The notes under the pieces were generated by a model that was given only the letters and a program-made list of their open reading frames with translations, had not been told where the DNA came from and ran no database searches. A stretch of DNA of 64,000 bases from an uncultured Flavobacteriales bacterium (GTDB lineage: Bacteria > Bacteroidota > Bacteroidia > Flavobacteriales > Crocinitomicaceae), in the NCBI GenBank assembly GCA_946480815.1, contig CAMLLB010000005.1:1-64000 (forward strand). Reading direction: 5' to 3'. The translations under genes and the position numbers were made by a program. Below are positions 17,213 to 27,500 of the stretch, in pieces (the stretch's first letter is position 1; each line of letters starts with the position of its first letter).

Positions 17213-17262
17213 AAATGGGGACCAAGGCCCCCATTTCATTATCGTCCCGATAGCTATCGGGA
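17213..17262 (-). terminator. Tandem hairpins ending the T9SS gene
   Basis: On the minus strand, a palindrome TCCCGATAGCTATCGGGA (17245-17262) comes first. A second hairpin with arms AAATGGGG/CCCCATTT (17213-17236) follows and is itself followed by TTTTTG. The second is the better intrinsic terminator. Confidence 0.75.
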
Positions 17263-17267
17263 AAGAA

Positions 17268-19106
17268 TTATTTCTTAACGATACGTTTTGTCAAAGTTTC
17301 GTTACCAACTGTCAAAGTTACATTGTAAACTCCAGCATCAAAGCTGTTACCGTCGATAGCGATAGTTTGAGAACCGGCAGCCATTTGAGATGCAGGAACT
17401 GTTGCAACTGTACGTCCTGAAAGATCAGTAACAACAGCAGAAACGCTAGCGTCAGATTTCAAGTTGAATTTAACTTCAGTTGTTCCAACAAATGGGTTAG
17501 GGTAAACTGTTACGTCTGTTGCAGAAGTCAATTCATCCAATCCTAAAGACGGATCGAAGTTCAAACGAACCCATGGAGTTTCTGTTTGATAATACAATGT
17601 GCTGTTCGCCATGTCGTTTCCATCCAACAAGAATGAAGTTTGTGGAATTGAAGTACCTGCATTAGCAACTCTTACATCCGGAGAGTAAGATCCAACCATT
17701 ACAAAGTAAGTTGTGTTTGCCTCCAATGGAACTGCAGAACCTAAATAAACAGTCAAGTTTGTGTTGATTTGAGAAGCTGTCAATTCAAAGTCAGGAGATT
17801 CAGCAACCCAAACCGGATCTTGTTGAGCGATATCGTTTTTGTAAATTCTAACATAAACCTGAGATCCAACCGGTGTACCGGTAGCAAATTTCACGTCAAT
17901 ACCTTTTACAGTTTGAGCAGTCCAGATATCGTACAAGTTTCCTGTTTCGAATGGATCTGCCTGGTTAGTTGTGAATCCGTTAGAAACACCATTATCTCTT
18001 GCATAGATGTAGTTTGTTACATCGAAAGAGAAGTTGTTCAATACGTTGTTTGTAGGAACATCATCCACATCAGTAGCTGTCAATGTTCTTGCAACGTTAT
18101 AAGTACCAACAACACTTGGAGTAAACTGTGTAGTTAAGAATAAACTATCAGAAGCTCCGGCTGCAATTGTAGCAGGAGCACTTGCTCCGTTAAAAGTAGC
18201 GGCACCTGTAACTGCAACACCGTATGTTACGTTTGTCATAGAAGACCCACCTTCGTTCTTAACGTTCAAAGAATAATCGATCGGAGCGATCTGAGTTGTA
18301 GGAATTTTGAAATATCCTAAACCTTCAGAACCCCAGTAATCATTAGTGATAGCTAAATCGTAATCAGCCGGAGTAGAGATTGCTACGTCATCAATGTTCC
18401 ATCCGTAAGTAACCCATACGTTCGGGTTAGTTGCAGATTGAGGGAAACGTGTTGTCCAGTGGAAACGAACCATAAGTGATGTAGATCCACCAGGAATGAA
18501 AGAAGCCAGGTTGATTGTTTCCTGAGTTGGGTTAGCATATGGAGAACCACCAGACTGAGATAAAACTCCTTTATCTGTGTTATCACCTACAGTAATCCAG
18601 TTAGTACCACCGTCTACTGAAATCTGGAATTCTTGCAAGTCATTGAACAATGCACCGTTTTGCATGAATGACAAGATCAAGTTTTGAGATGAAATCGTAA
18701 TCGGTGTAGCTTGAGTCAAATAGTAATCAACGTCTAACGCTTGAGTACCTGGAGTCAATGTAGGGTTTCCGTTTCCTAACTCAGCAAAATTACCATCAGA
18801 AGTGGAATTGATAATTCCTTGAGTAGTGTTGTTTGCCCAACCTTCTTTTGTTGAGTTAATGTTCCAACCGTAGTTACCTGTACCTGGTTGTCCGTCATTG
18901 TCGATATTCCAGTCACCTGGAGTAGAGAAGTCACTTGACCAGATAGGTGTACCAAGAGCCTTGTTAGTTGAATTAACCGGTGCGGGTTTTTGCGCCTCAG
19001 TTGTAAATTTTTGCGCCATTCGAGGTGAAGCGTTTACTTTCGCATTTTGAGCAAATGCACCAGTAACCAGCAACAATCCCGATAACAAAGTAATTTGTTT
19101 TTTCAT
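17268..19106 (-). CDS. T9SS-sorted surface protein with choice-of-anchor-type domain
   Basis: This 612-residue protein has a signal peptide (about 1-19, ending GAFAQN). A beta-sandwich region at about 50-240 opens IWSSDFSTPGDWNIDNDG, resembling choice-of-anchor J domains. A CARDB-like region covers about 250-360, and another beta region lies before residue 530. The C-terminal type A sorting domain begins at about VTVYPNPFVGTTEVKF and ends with TLTKRIVKK. It should be exported across the outer membrane and attached or released. No catalytic motif is visible, so adhesion or structural roles are most plausible. It is monocistronic with its own terminator. Confidence 0.88.
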   Translation of the reverse strand: MKKQITLLSGLLLVTGAFAQNAKVNASPRMAQKFTTEAQKPAPVNSTNKALGTPIWSSDFSTPGDWNIDNDGQPGTGNYGWNINSTKEGWANNTTQGIINSTSDGNFAELGNGNPTLTPGTQALDVDYYLTQATPITISSQNLILSFMQNGALFNDLQEFQISVDGGTNWITVGDNTDKGVLSQSGGSPYANPTQETINLASFIPGGSTSLMVRFHWTTRFPQSATNPNVWVTYGWNIDDVAISTPADYDLAITNDYWGSEGLGYFKIPTTQIAPIDYSLNVKNEGGSSMTNVTYGVAVTGAATFNGASAPATIAAGASDSLFLTTQFTPSVVGTYNVARTLTATDVDDVPTNNVLNNFSFDVTNYIYARDNGVSNGFTTNQADPFETGNLYDIWTAQTVKGIDVKFATGTPVGSQVYVRIYKNDIAQQDPVWVAESPDFELTASQINTNLTVYLGSAVPLEANTTYFVMVGSYSPDVRVANAGTSIPQTSFLLDGNDMANSTLYYQTETPWVRLNFDPSLGLDELTSATDVTVYPNPFVGTTEVKFNLKSDASVSAVVTDLSGRTVATVPASQMAAGSQTIAIDGNSFDAGVYNVTLTVGNETLTKRIVKK

Positions 19107-19179
19107 GTTTTCTTTAATTTACGAAGTTTTAAATTTAATTATTTGACCTATAAAAGGTCAGTTTATTTATTAAACGGTA

Positions 19180-19971
19180 CTAATTACGAAACGAACGGTA
19201 ATTGCTGTCCTTCAGGAAGGGTAATTTCTCACGCAATAACGCCTGTTCATGGTAGCTAATACTCTGTGTAATGACGTTTTCAGAATCTGAAAGGTTGGAA
19301 ATTTCTTCTCCCAACAGGTTAATTAGTTTGCTTTGTCCGGTATAGGAAAGTCCCGAATTATCTGTTCCAACCCGATTCAATCCTGCGACATAACATTGAT
19401 TTTCGATCGCCCTTGCAGGTAAAAGTGTAGACCAATGATGAACTCTTCTTTCCGGCCAGTTTGCTACATAGAGCAACAGATCATAAACCGGTAAGCCATC
19501 AATCTCCCCGTTTCGGATATTCTCAGGGAAACGCAGGTCATAGCAAATTTGCAAGTTGATCTTCCATCCCATATAATTTACAATCACTTCATTTGAACCG
19601 GCAGTAAAATGGATCGACTCTTCTGCCATCCCGAATAATTTCCGTTTGTCGTAGCAGGTAATCTTTCCGCCTGGTTCCACGAAGACGCCACGATTATAGT
19701 ATTTTCCGTCTTCCTCAATGATTAATGAAGTGTAGAATGCCGCATTGTTTTGTGCAGCTTGTTGCTTCAACCATGAAATACTTGAACTGCTTTCCATTTT
19801 TTCAGCCAGCCCTTTAGTATTCATTGAAAAGCCTGTTTGGAACATTTCCGGTAAAAGGATCAGGTCACTTTCAGAAACGGACTTTAGCAACTCTTCATAA
19901 TGCTTCAAATTGGCAGTTTTATCTTCCCAGATTTGATCCGCCTGTATAAATGTGATTTTTAGATCTTGCAT
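19180..19971 (-). CDS. Omega-amidase, nitrilase superfamily (YafV-like)
   Basis: This 263-residue carbon-nitrogen hydrolase has the Glu-Lys-Cys triad at Glu42 (LLPEMFQTGFS), Lys109 (CYDKRKLFG) and Cys143 (LQICYDLRFPE). The sequence is closest to YafV/Nit2-type omega-amidases, which hydrolyse alpha-ketoglutaramate or alpha-ketosuccinamate to the dicarboxylate and ammonia. It overlaps by 13 bases the 3' end of an aminotransferase that would produce such a keto-amide when glutamine is the amino donor. The two therefore probably form a coupled glutamine transaminase/omega-amidase pathway, as used in methionine salvage. Confidence 0.92.
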   Translation of the reverse strand: MQDLKITFIQADQIWEDKTANLKHYEELLKSVSESDLILLPEMFQTGFSMNTKGLAEKMESSSSISWLKQQAAQNNAAFYTSLIIEEDGKYYNRGVFVEPGGKITCYDKRKLFGMAEESIHFTAGSNEVIVNYMGWKINLQICYDLRFPENIRNGEIDGLPVYDLLLYVANWPERRVHHWSTLLPARAIENQCYVAGLNRVGTDNSGLSYTGQSKLINLLGEEISNLSDSENVITQSISYHEQALLREKLPFLKDSNYRSFRN

Positions 19972-21089
19972 AATCGCTCAGCTGCTTGAATCAATGTTTC
20001 ATCTGTTTTTGCAAAACAAAAACGGATTGTGTGATAATCGTTCAACTCTTCGTAAAAAACGGAAAGCGGAATGGCTGCTACCCCAATCTCCTTCACCATC
20101 CATTCACAAAAAGAAACATCCGGAAGATCCGAGATGGCATTATATCTGACAGTTTGGAAATAGGTTCCTTCACTCGGAAGAAATTCAAACTTGCTTTTGG
20201 TCATGAGTTCTCTGAAACGGTCGCGTTTGTCCTGGTAAAATTTCCCAAGTGTAGTCACATCTGTTTCCGAAATGTATTCTGCAAGTGTTTTCTGAGCGAC
20301 ACTGTTTACGGAGAATACCAGGTATTGGTGTACTTTTTTGATTTCCTTCAAGATGTATTCCGGAGCGATGATATACCCGATTTTCCAACCGGTTAAATGA
20401 AACGTTTTACCGAATGAAGAAACAATGACACTTCTATTTCGCAAAATTTCATGATCATGTGCGGAAAAGTGCTTCTTCTCAAACGTAATGAACTCATAAA
20501 CTTCATCGGAGCAAAGAATCAGGTTGGGATGATCGATCATCACTTGCACCAGGGCATCAAAGTCCTCTTTGTTCATCATTTTACCCGACGGATTGTGCGG
20601 ATTATTGATGATAAGCACACGTGTTTTTTGGTTTACGGTTTGTCTCAGTTCACGCCAATCGATCGTGAAATCTTCCCGCATCGGAATGTGAATGGCCTTT
20701 CCGCCGGCCAAGTGAACCGCCGGACTATAACAATCATATGCCGGGTCCAGGATCACAACTTCATCTCCGGGATGGACCAAAGCCTGAAGTGTTGCAAAAA
20801 TTCCCTGGGTTGCTCCGGAAGTCACCAAAATTTCAGTTGCCGGGTTCAGTTCTCTCTTGTAAACACGATGAATCATTTGGGCAATTCCTTCCAATAAAAC
20901 CGGAAGACCGGCCATTGGAGCGTATTGGTGCACATTTTCTTTACTGTTCTTTGCCAGTAATTCCTCAATCAAAGGATCAATTGGGAAATTGGGAAACCCT
21001 TGAGAGAGATTAATGGCCTGATACTGGTTTGCCATTTGGCTCATAGTTGTAAAGATGGTGGTTCCTACTTTTGGAAGTTTTGTTTGCAT
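19959..21089 (-). CDS. Methionine/glutamine-type class I/II aminotransferase
   Basis: This 376-residue PLP enzyme has fold-type I features. These include LSQGFPNFP near 28-36, NNPHNPSGK (cofactor-contacting Asn) at 162-170, SDEVYEF, and the Schiff-base Lys228 in SSFGKTFHLTGWK. The C-terminal arginine region is RFCFAKTDETL. It resembles YbdL methionine aminotransferase and glutamine transaminase K. Co-transcription and overlap with the omega-amidase gene support use of glutamine as donor to 2-oxo-acids such as 4-methylthio-2-oxobutyrate. The TAnTTTG-like segment about 20 bases upstream is weak as a promoter. Confidence 0.92.
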   Translation of the reverse strand: MQTKLPKVGTTIFTTMSQMANQYQAINLSQGFPNFPIDPLIEELLAKNSKENVHQYAPMAGLPVLLEGIAQMIHRVYKRELNPATEILVTSGATQGIFATLQALVHPGDEVVILDPAYDCYSPAVHLAGGKAIHIPMREDFTIDWRELRQTVNQKTRVLIINNPHNPSGKMMNKEDFDALVQVMIDHPNLILCSDEVYEFITFEKKHFSAHDHEILRNRSVIVSSFGKTFHLTGWKIGYIIAPEYILKEIKKVHQYLVFSVNSVAQKTLAEYISETDVTTLGKFYQDKRDRFRELMTKSKFEFLPSEGTYFQTVRYNAISDLPDVSFCEWMVKEIGVAAIPLSVFYEELNDYHTIRFCFAKTDETLIQAAERLCKI

Positions 21090-21177
21090 GGATTACATTT
21101 GTTTGCAATAGCAAAGTAAATCATTCCTGCATTATATGGTGTGCAAACGTGCATAATTTAACGGGAATTCACTTAAA

Positions 21178-21441
21178 ATGAACTTGATGAAACTCCGTTT
21201 TTTAGCTTTTCCGGTATTTTTTGGTTTGGTAGTAACTTCCTGTGGGGAAGATTCCATTTGCGATTGCATTCGCGCCAGTGATGAACTCAATGCAAAATAC
21301 GATGAGCTGCGTACAAAAGCATTAAGTAACGAAGGACAAAAAGAGATAAAAGAACTCATCAAAACGAAGAAAGCTAAATGCAAAGAATTCGAGCAAATGA
21401 GTGGTCCGGAAATGATGGAAAGAAAGGCAAGCTGTAAGTAG
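21178..21441 (+). CDS. Small lipoprotein of unknown function
   Basis: This 87-residue protein has a lipoprotein signal ending VVTSC, with Cys at position 22. The mature protein is short, charged and helical. It contains a CDCIRASDEL segment and another cysteine near the end. Starts at 21178 and 21187 are both possible; the longer gives an acceptable signal peptide. I do not recognise the family. It lies between the divergent aminotransferase and gcvP and is probably a single-gene transcript. Confidence 0.7.
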   Translation: MNLMKLRFLAFPVFFGLVVTSCGEDSICDCIRASDELNAKYDELRTKALSNEGQKEIKELIKTKKAKCKEFEQMSGPEMMERKASCK

Positions 21442-21577
21442 AAAGCCACAATCACTTTTAACTGGATTTCAGACCGATCGCGGATTTGAATTCCATTCTT
21501 GCATGTCTAAAAAAACCTTCTGATTTGACTTAACAAATATTCCAAACTAAATCGAAATAATGAAGCGTGAAAATCGC

Positions 21578-21585
21578 TATCTTTG
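21578..21585 (+). promoter_or_regulatory. -7 box TATCTTTG upstream of gcvP
   Basis: A TAnnTTTG match lies 47 bases before the gcvP ATG, giving a 5' leader of roughly 40 bases. I see no glycine-riboswitch architecture in this short leader. Confidence 0.5.
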
Positions 21586-21632
21586 CGCCTGCTTACCAGT
21601 TAAGGTGAGTTTCAAAAAAGAATGAAATTTTT

Positions 21633-24464
21633 ATGAGTGCATTTTCATCCCGTCACATTGGACCTGATTCAGCTGAGAAATCTGAGATGTTAGCTGCTAT
21701 TGGTGTTAAATCAATTCAAGAATTAGTAGATAAAACGATCCCTTCACATATCCGTTTATCGGGAGAATTAAAGATCGATAATGCCTTGAGTGAGCAAGAA
21801 TACTTGCAACACATCACCGCACTTGGTGCTCAAAATAAAGTATACAAGTCGTTCATCGGTTTAGGATACAATGAAACGATTGTTCCTTCTGTAATTTTGC
21901 GTAACGTATTGGAGAATCCGGGATGGTATACGGCTTATACACCGTACCAGGCTGAAATTTCCCAGGGGCGTTTAGAAGCTTTGTTGAATTTCCAGACGAT
22001 GGTTTTGGAATTAACAGGATTGGAAATTGCGAATGCATCTCTGTTGGATGAAGGAACTGCTGCTGCTGAAGCAATGATCATGTTCTGGAACTCACGTTCA
22101 CGCCAGGAAGCAAAAGACGGAGTGAATAAATTCTTCATCTCGAAAAATGTATTCCCTCAAACAAAAGAGATTGTTCTTGGTCGTGCAATCAATTTAGGAA
22201 TTGAATTGGTAGAAGGTGATGAAACAACATTCACCAATGACGGAACATATTTCGGTGCGATCATTCAATACCCGGATGTATACGGTCATATTACAGATGT
22301 TGCAGGATTCATTTCCCGCAATAACGGATTGAAAACAGCAGTCGCTGCAGATATCCTTTCGTTGGTACTATTGAAATCTCCCGGATCTTTGGGAGCAGAT
22401 GTAGTATTCGGTTCTTCACAACGTTTCGGAGTTCCGATGGGTTATGGTGGACCTCACGCAGCATATTTCGCCGCGAAGGATGAATACAAACGTACCTTGC
22501 CGGGCCGTATCATCGGGGTATCTAAAGATGCTGATGATAACATGGCATTGCGTATGGCATTGCAAACACGCGAGCAGCATATTAAAAGAGATAAAGCAAC
22601 ATCCAATATTTGTACGGCGCAGGCATTGCTGGCGGTAATGGCTTCCATGTATGCCGTATACCACGGTCCTGCGGGAATGAAAGAAATCGCTGAGCATGTA
22701 AACGGATTGGCAACTTCAACTGCTTTGGGATTGAAGGCTGCAGGTATCCAGGTTGGTTCCGATTCTTTCTTCGACACTGTTTGGGTAAAAGGAGTAGATA
22801 CGGCAAAAATCAAAGCAGCTGCTGAAGCAAAAGGAATGAACTTCCGCATCATCAACGGATCTGAATTGACGATCAGCTTTGGTGAACCACATACAAAAGA
22901 AGATGTTGCAGCAATTTTGGACATTTTTGGAACGGGCGCACCAACAGCGGAATCAGCATTAAGTGCTTCGGTATTGAGAACGGATGCAGTATTTACCCAC
23001 GCAACATTCAACAAGTATCATTCCGAATCCAAAATGATGCGCTATTTGAAGCGTTTGGAAAATAAAGACCTTTCATTGGTTCACTCCATGATTCCGTTGG
23101 GATCTTGTACCATGAAATTGAACGCGGCTTCCGAGTTGATTCCGATCACGAATCCTCAGTTCGCAAATATGCACCCGTTTGCTCCGGTTGAGCAGGCAGC
23201 TGGTTACCACGCAATGTTCCGCCAGTTGGAAAAAGATTTGTGTGAGTCCACAGGATTTGCAGCAATGTCCCTACAACCGAACTCCGGTGCACAAGGTGAG
23301 TATGCAGGATTGATGGTCATCAAGGCATACCATGAAAGCCGTGGCGACAAGCAACGTACAAAAATGATCATTCCTTCTTCTGCTCACGGAACGAACCCGG
23401 CTTCTGCAGTGATGGCTGGAATGGAAGTGGTTGTAACGGGTTGTGACGAAAACGGGAATATCAATATCGAAGAATTAAAAACCGTAGCGAACCAAATCGG
23501 GAACGAATTGGCAGGTTTGATGGTAACTTATCCGTCAACACATGGAGTTTACGAAGAAGGAATTCGCGAGATTACTGCAATCATCCACGAAAATGGTGGA
23601 CAAGTATACATGGATGGTGCAAACATGAACGCACAGGTTGGATTAACAAATCCGGGAAATATCGGTGCTGATGTTTGTCACTTGAACTTACACAAAACAT
23701 TTGCGATTCCTCACGGAGGTGGTGGACCTGGAATGGGACCGATCGGGGTTGCAGCACATTTAGCTCCGTTCTTGCCAAGCAACCCGGTTGTTGCAGCAGG
23801 AGGAAGCACACCGATCCATGCAGTTTCCGCAGCACCTTACGGAAGTGCATTGATCTTATTGATCTCTTACGGATACATCAAAATGCTGGGAGCAGAAGGA
23901 TTGCGTCAATCTACAGAAGCAGCGATTTTGAATGCAAACTACATCGCAGCGAAATTGAAAGGCCATTACGACGTATTGTACACCGGTAAGAACGGTACAG
24001 TGGCGCACGAAATGATCCTGGATTGTCGTGATTTCAAGAAAACGGCAGACGTAGAAGTGGCAGACATGGCGAAGCGTTTGATCGACTTCGGATTCCACGC
24101 GCCAACGGTATCATTCCCGGTAGCAGGAACCTTGATGGTTGAACCGACAGAATCGGAAGACAAAGAAGAACTGGACCGTTTCATCGAAGCAATGATCAAG
24201 ATCCGTTCAGAGATCGCAGCGATCGAAAACGGTCAGGCCGATAAAGAGAACAACTTGTTGAAGAACGCTCCGCACACAGCAGACTGTATCATCAACAAAG
24301 ACTGGAACTACCCATACTCTCCGCAGGAAGCAGCTTACCCGGTTGCTTATTTGAAAGAGTGGAAATACTGGGTTCCTGTACGCCGTGTAGACAATGCTTA
24401 CGGAGACAGAAACTTAGTGTGTTCTTGTCCGAGCGTAGAGAGCTATATGCACGTGGAGGCATAA
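21633..24464 (+). CDS. gcvP: Glycine dehydrogenase (P protein), single-chain
   Basis: This is the decarboxylating P protein of the glycine cleavage system. It transfers the aminomethyl group of glycine to lipoylated H protein and releases CO2. The 943-residue chain combines both halves that are separate subunits in some bacteria. It begins with SSRHIGPDSAEK, typical for the family, and has YTPYQAEISQGRLEALLNFQ in the first half. The PLP-binding Lys688 is in LNLHKTFAIPHGGGGPG. The gcvT and gcvH genes are not in the window, so the system is dispersed, as is common in Bacteroidota. The gene ends with a hairpin that runs into the promoter of the next gene. Confidence 0.97.
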   Translation: MSAFSSRHIGPDSAEKSEMLAAIGVKSIQELVDKTIPSHIRLSGELKIDNALSEQEYLQHITALGAQNKVYKSFIGLGYNETIVPSVILRNVLENPGWYTAYTPYQAEISQGRLEALLNFQTMVLELTGLEIANASLLDEGTAAAEAMIMFWNSRSRQEAKDGVNKFFISKNVFPQTKEIVLGRAINLGIELVEGDETTFTNDGTYFGAIIQYPDVYGHITDVAGFISRNNGLKTAVAADILSLVLLKSPGSLGADVVFGSSQRFGVPMGYGGPHAAYFAAKDEYKRTLPGRIIGVSKDADDNMALRMALQTREQHIKRDKATSNICTAQALLAVMASMYAVYHGPAGMKEIAEHVNGLATSTALGLKAAGIQVGSDSFFDTVWVKGVDTAKIKAAAEAKGMNFRIINGSELTISFGEPHTKEDVAAILDIFGTGAPTAESALSASVLRTDAVFTHATFNKYHSESKMMRYLKRLENKDLSLVHSMIPLGSCTMKLNAASELIPITNPQFANMHPFAPVEQAAGYHAMFRQLEKDLCESTGFAAMSLQPNSGAQGEYAGLMVIKAYHESRGDKQRTKMIIPSSAHGTNPASAVMAGMEVVVTGCDENGNINIEELKTVANQIGNELAGLMVTYPSTHGVYEEGIREITAIIHENGGQVYMDGANMNAQVGLTNPGNIGADVCHLNLHKTFAIPHGGGGPGMGPIGVAAHLAPFLPSNPVVAAGGSTPIHAVSAAPYGSALILLISYGYIKMLGAEGLRQSTEAAILNANYIAAKLKGHYDVLYTGKNGTVAHEMILDCRDFKKTADVEVADMAKRLIDFGFHAPTVSFPVAGTLMVEPTESEDKEELDRFIEAMIKIRSEIAAIENGQADKENNLLKNAPHTADCIINKDWNYPYSPQEAAYPVAYLKEWKYWVPVRRVDNAYGDRNLVCSCPSVESYMHVEA

Positions 24465-24490
24465 TAGAGAAACTAATAAGCGTAATAGAG

Positions 24491-24520
24491 AAATCCGCTC
24501 ATCGATTGATGGGCGGATTT
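24491..24520 (+). terminator. Terminator after gcvP
   Basis: Arms AAATCCGC and GCGGATTT, extended by CATC/GATG, form a hairpin followed by TTGTATTTTTG. The T-rich tail overlaps the -7 element of the next gene. Confidence 0.75.
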
Positions 24521-24522
24521 TG

Positions 24523-24530
24523 TATTTTTG
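24523..24530 (+). promoter_or_regulatory. -7 box TATTTTTG for the ELWxxDGT gene
   Basis: A TAnnTTTG match lies directly after the gcvP terminator hairpin and 45 bases before the ATG at 24576. Confidence 0.55.
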
Positions 24531-24575
24531 CAACACTGATAAGCATTCTTAAACAAAATTCAAACTAACTAAATC

Positions 24576-27500
24576 ATGAGTCTGAAATCTGTTAAAATTC
24601 AAATACTAGTATTAGCCTTAATTTGTTTTTGCTCCTTGAAGGTGGCAGGTCAAATTACTATGGTTAAAAATATAGATACGGACTACTGGACTTCTTCAGG
24701 GTCTTACCCCAAATTTTTAATCAGACTTGGAAATAAGGTTTTATTCTCAGCTGTGGACAAGCAGCATGGTGGAGAACTTTGGTGTACCGATGGAACCACG
24801 GCAGGAACGGTATTGATAAGTGATATCAATCCGGAACCTGAAATAGGCAGTGAGATTTTTGCTCCGGTGGAAATGAATGGCTTTGTTTATTTCCTGGCAA
24901 GAGGAGAAGGAGATAAGAAGGGATTGTATAAAACAGACGGAACATCTGAAGGGACGACATTTATCCATCAATTTTACAATTACGATTATAGCAACTCTGA
25001 TTTGCAAATTCTTAAAGTAAATAACACACTGTATTTTGAAGCTACTGGTTTTGGAACTGGTTCAGAACTTTGGAAAAGCGATGGAACAGAGACCGGGACA
25101 GTTTTGGTCAAGGATATTAATCCCGGTTATTCGGGAAGTTCGCCAAAACAACTTACTGAAGTGAATGGGGAAATCTATTTTACTGCCAATAATGGGGTGA
25201 ATGGACTAGAACTCTGGAAAAGTGATGGAACAGAGACCGGGACATACATGGTCATTGATTTTAATGGTACGGGCAATGGTAATCCGAACAGTTTAATATC
25301 TTTTCAGGGGATGTTATTTTTCTCTGCTTCCTCAACAACGGGAAATGATCTGTGGAAGACGGATGGCACTGTTGCAGGAACTCAACTGGTAAGTTCTGTA
25401 GCAAATGTTGAGCAATATGCATCATATAATAACGGAATAGCAATACGTGAGTATAATGGTTACTTATATTTTGCCGGCGGACCTTATAATAACAAGGAAT
25501 TATGGCGTTCGGACGGGACTACAGCCGGTACGACAGAGTTTGCAACATTTTATCCGTCAGTGACTAATTCAAGTTCTCCTGATGGATTTACTGAGTTTAA
25601 CGGGGAATTATACTTCAGTGCACAAAATGGTGGAGGGAGAGGTTTTTACAAAACTAATGGGATAACATGCCAGACATTAAATTCGGGGCATTTAGATGCT
25701 AAAAATTTCTGTGTTTGGAATGGAATTCTATTTTTTCAAGGTAGGGATGGAAGTGGAAGAGAATTGTGGAAGACAAACGGAACACCAGCAGGGACGGTTA
25801 AGATCAAAGATATGTCACCGAATAACGGTGATCCTTGCTTTATTACTCCAGTTAATGCAGCTGATGTTGTTTTTCAAGGCGGGAATGTTGCAGGTAATAT
25901 TGAACTTTGGAAAAGTAACGGAACAGCTGCAGGGACTAGCATGATCAAAGACATTAGTTCCCAATGGAATTCCACGAGATTCAAAGAAGGAGTCTCTTTG
26001 AATGACAAAATCTTTTTTGCTTCAAATGGTGAATCTATCTATAGTGAATTATGGGAAACCAATGGAACGACTTCCGGAACATTGATGACCAAAGACATGT
26101 GCACAGCAACTTATTGTGGCAGCGCTCCCAGAAACTTCTATAAAGCAGATAGTTCCACATTTTATTTCACCATGTATTACACCAGTACTAGTCAGTCGGC
26201 ATTGGCTAAATCAAATGGAACTGCAGCGGGATCAGTAATGGTAAAAACCATGACCGGAGAATCTCATAGTTTTATTCCTTACAATGGATATCATCTTTTC
26301 TTAGTTGGAAATAGTGCAATTGCCAGAACTGATGGGACAACAGCAGGTACAATAACACTTAAAAGTGGAATGTCCACAAATGGACCTATTGCTGTAGCCA
26401 ATGGCATGGCTTATTTTATTACGAACTCTCAATTATGGAAGACAGACGGTACAGTGGCAGGAACAACCTTCATAAAAACACTTGGTGGTACAACCGGTAA
26501 ATTGATTGAATTGAACGGAATGCTTTATTTCGAAGTGTATATAAGTGGAACCGGTTGCCAAATTTGGACCAGTGATGGAACCTCAACAGGTACGGTTCTT
26601 TTTATGAGTGTTCCATATAATGATTTTCAAACAACATCCGCAGTAATAAAAGAAACTATACGTTATAACAACAAGCTCTACTTTTCAATGAACACAAATG
26701 GTTCCGGATATGAATTGTGGGTAACTGACGGAACTGTTGCGGGAACTCAGATCCTAAAAGAAATAAAGTCTGGCCCGTGGGGTAGTGACCCGAAAAATTT
26801 CACTGTATTCAATGGAAAACTGTACTTCTCAGCTGATGACGGCATTCATGGATCCGAATTATGGGAATCTGATGGAACAACAGCAGGAACCGTTATGGTC
26901 AAAGATATTAATCCGGGAATCCAATCCAGTGCTCCTTCAAAGTTCTCGATTGTTCATAACAAACTTTATTTTTCGGCAAATGATGGTATGACTGGACATG
27001 AGTTGTGGGTTTCTGACGGAACTGCTTGTGGTACTCATTTGATTCAGGATGTTAATCCAGGAAACATGAGCTCCTTTCCTTTGGTTATAGGTTCAATAAA
27101 TAATGAACTCCTTTTAAATCTATATCACTATGATTACGGATTTGAATTGTGGAAATATACAGACAATTCACAAATATATCATACCACCTGTGTAAGTTAT
27201 ACATGGAGTTTAAACAATCAGACATATACTAGTTCAGGAGTATATTATGACACAATTCCTTCAACTTCAGGTTGTGATTCTATTGTTACATTGAATTTGA
27301 CAATCTTAAATCCAACGAATGTAAATGATGTTCAAACTGCTTGTGATTCGTATGACTGGATTGACGGAAACACGTACACATCATCAACAAATACTCCAAC
27401 GTTCGTCTTGCAGAATGCAGCGGGTTGCGACTCAACTGTTACTTTAAACCTTACGATTACCCATTCTACAAGCGGAATAGATGTTCAAACGGCATGTGAT

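Noticed and set aside
21586..21632. Glycine riboswitch upstream of gcvP
   Set aside because: The leader is about 40 bases, too short for an aptamer, and no conserved core is seen.
22454..24199. Long minus-strand frames opposite gcvP
   Set aside because: They are antisense to a clear gene and arise from codon bias; none has a promoter or family features.
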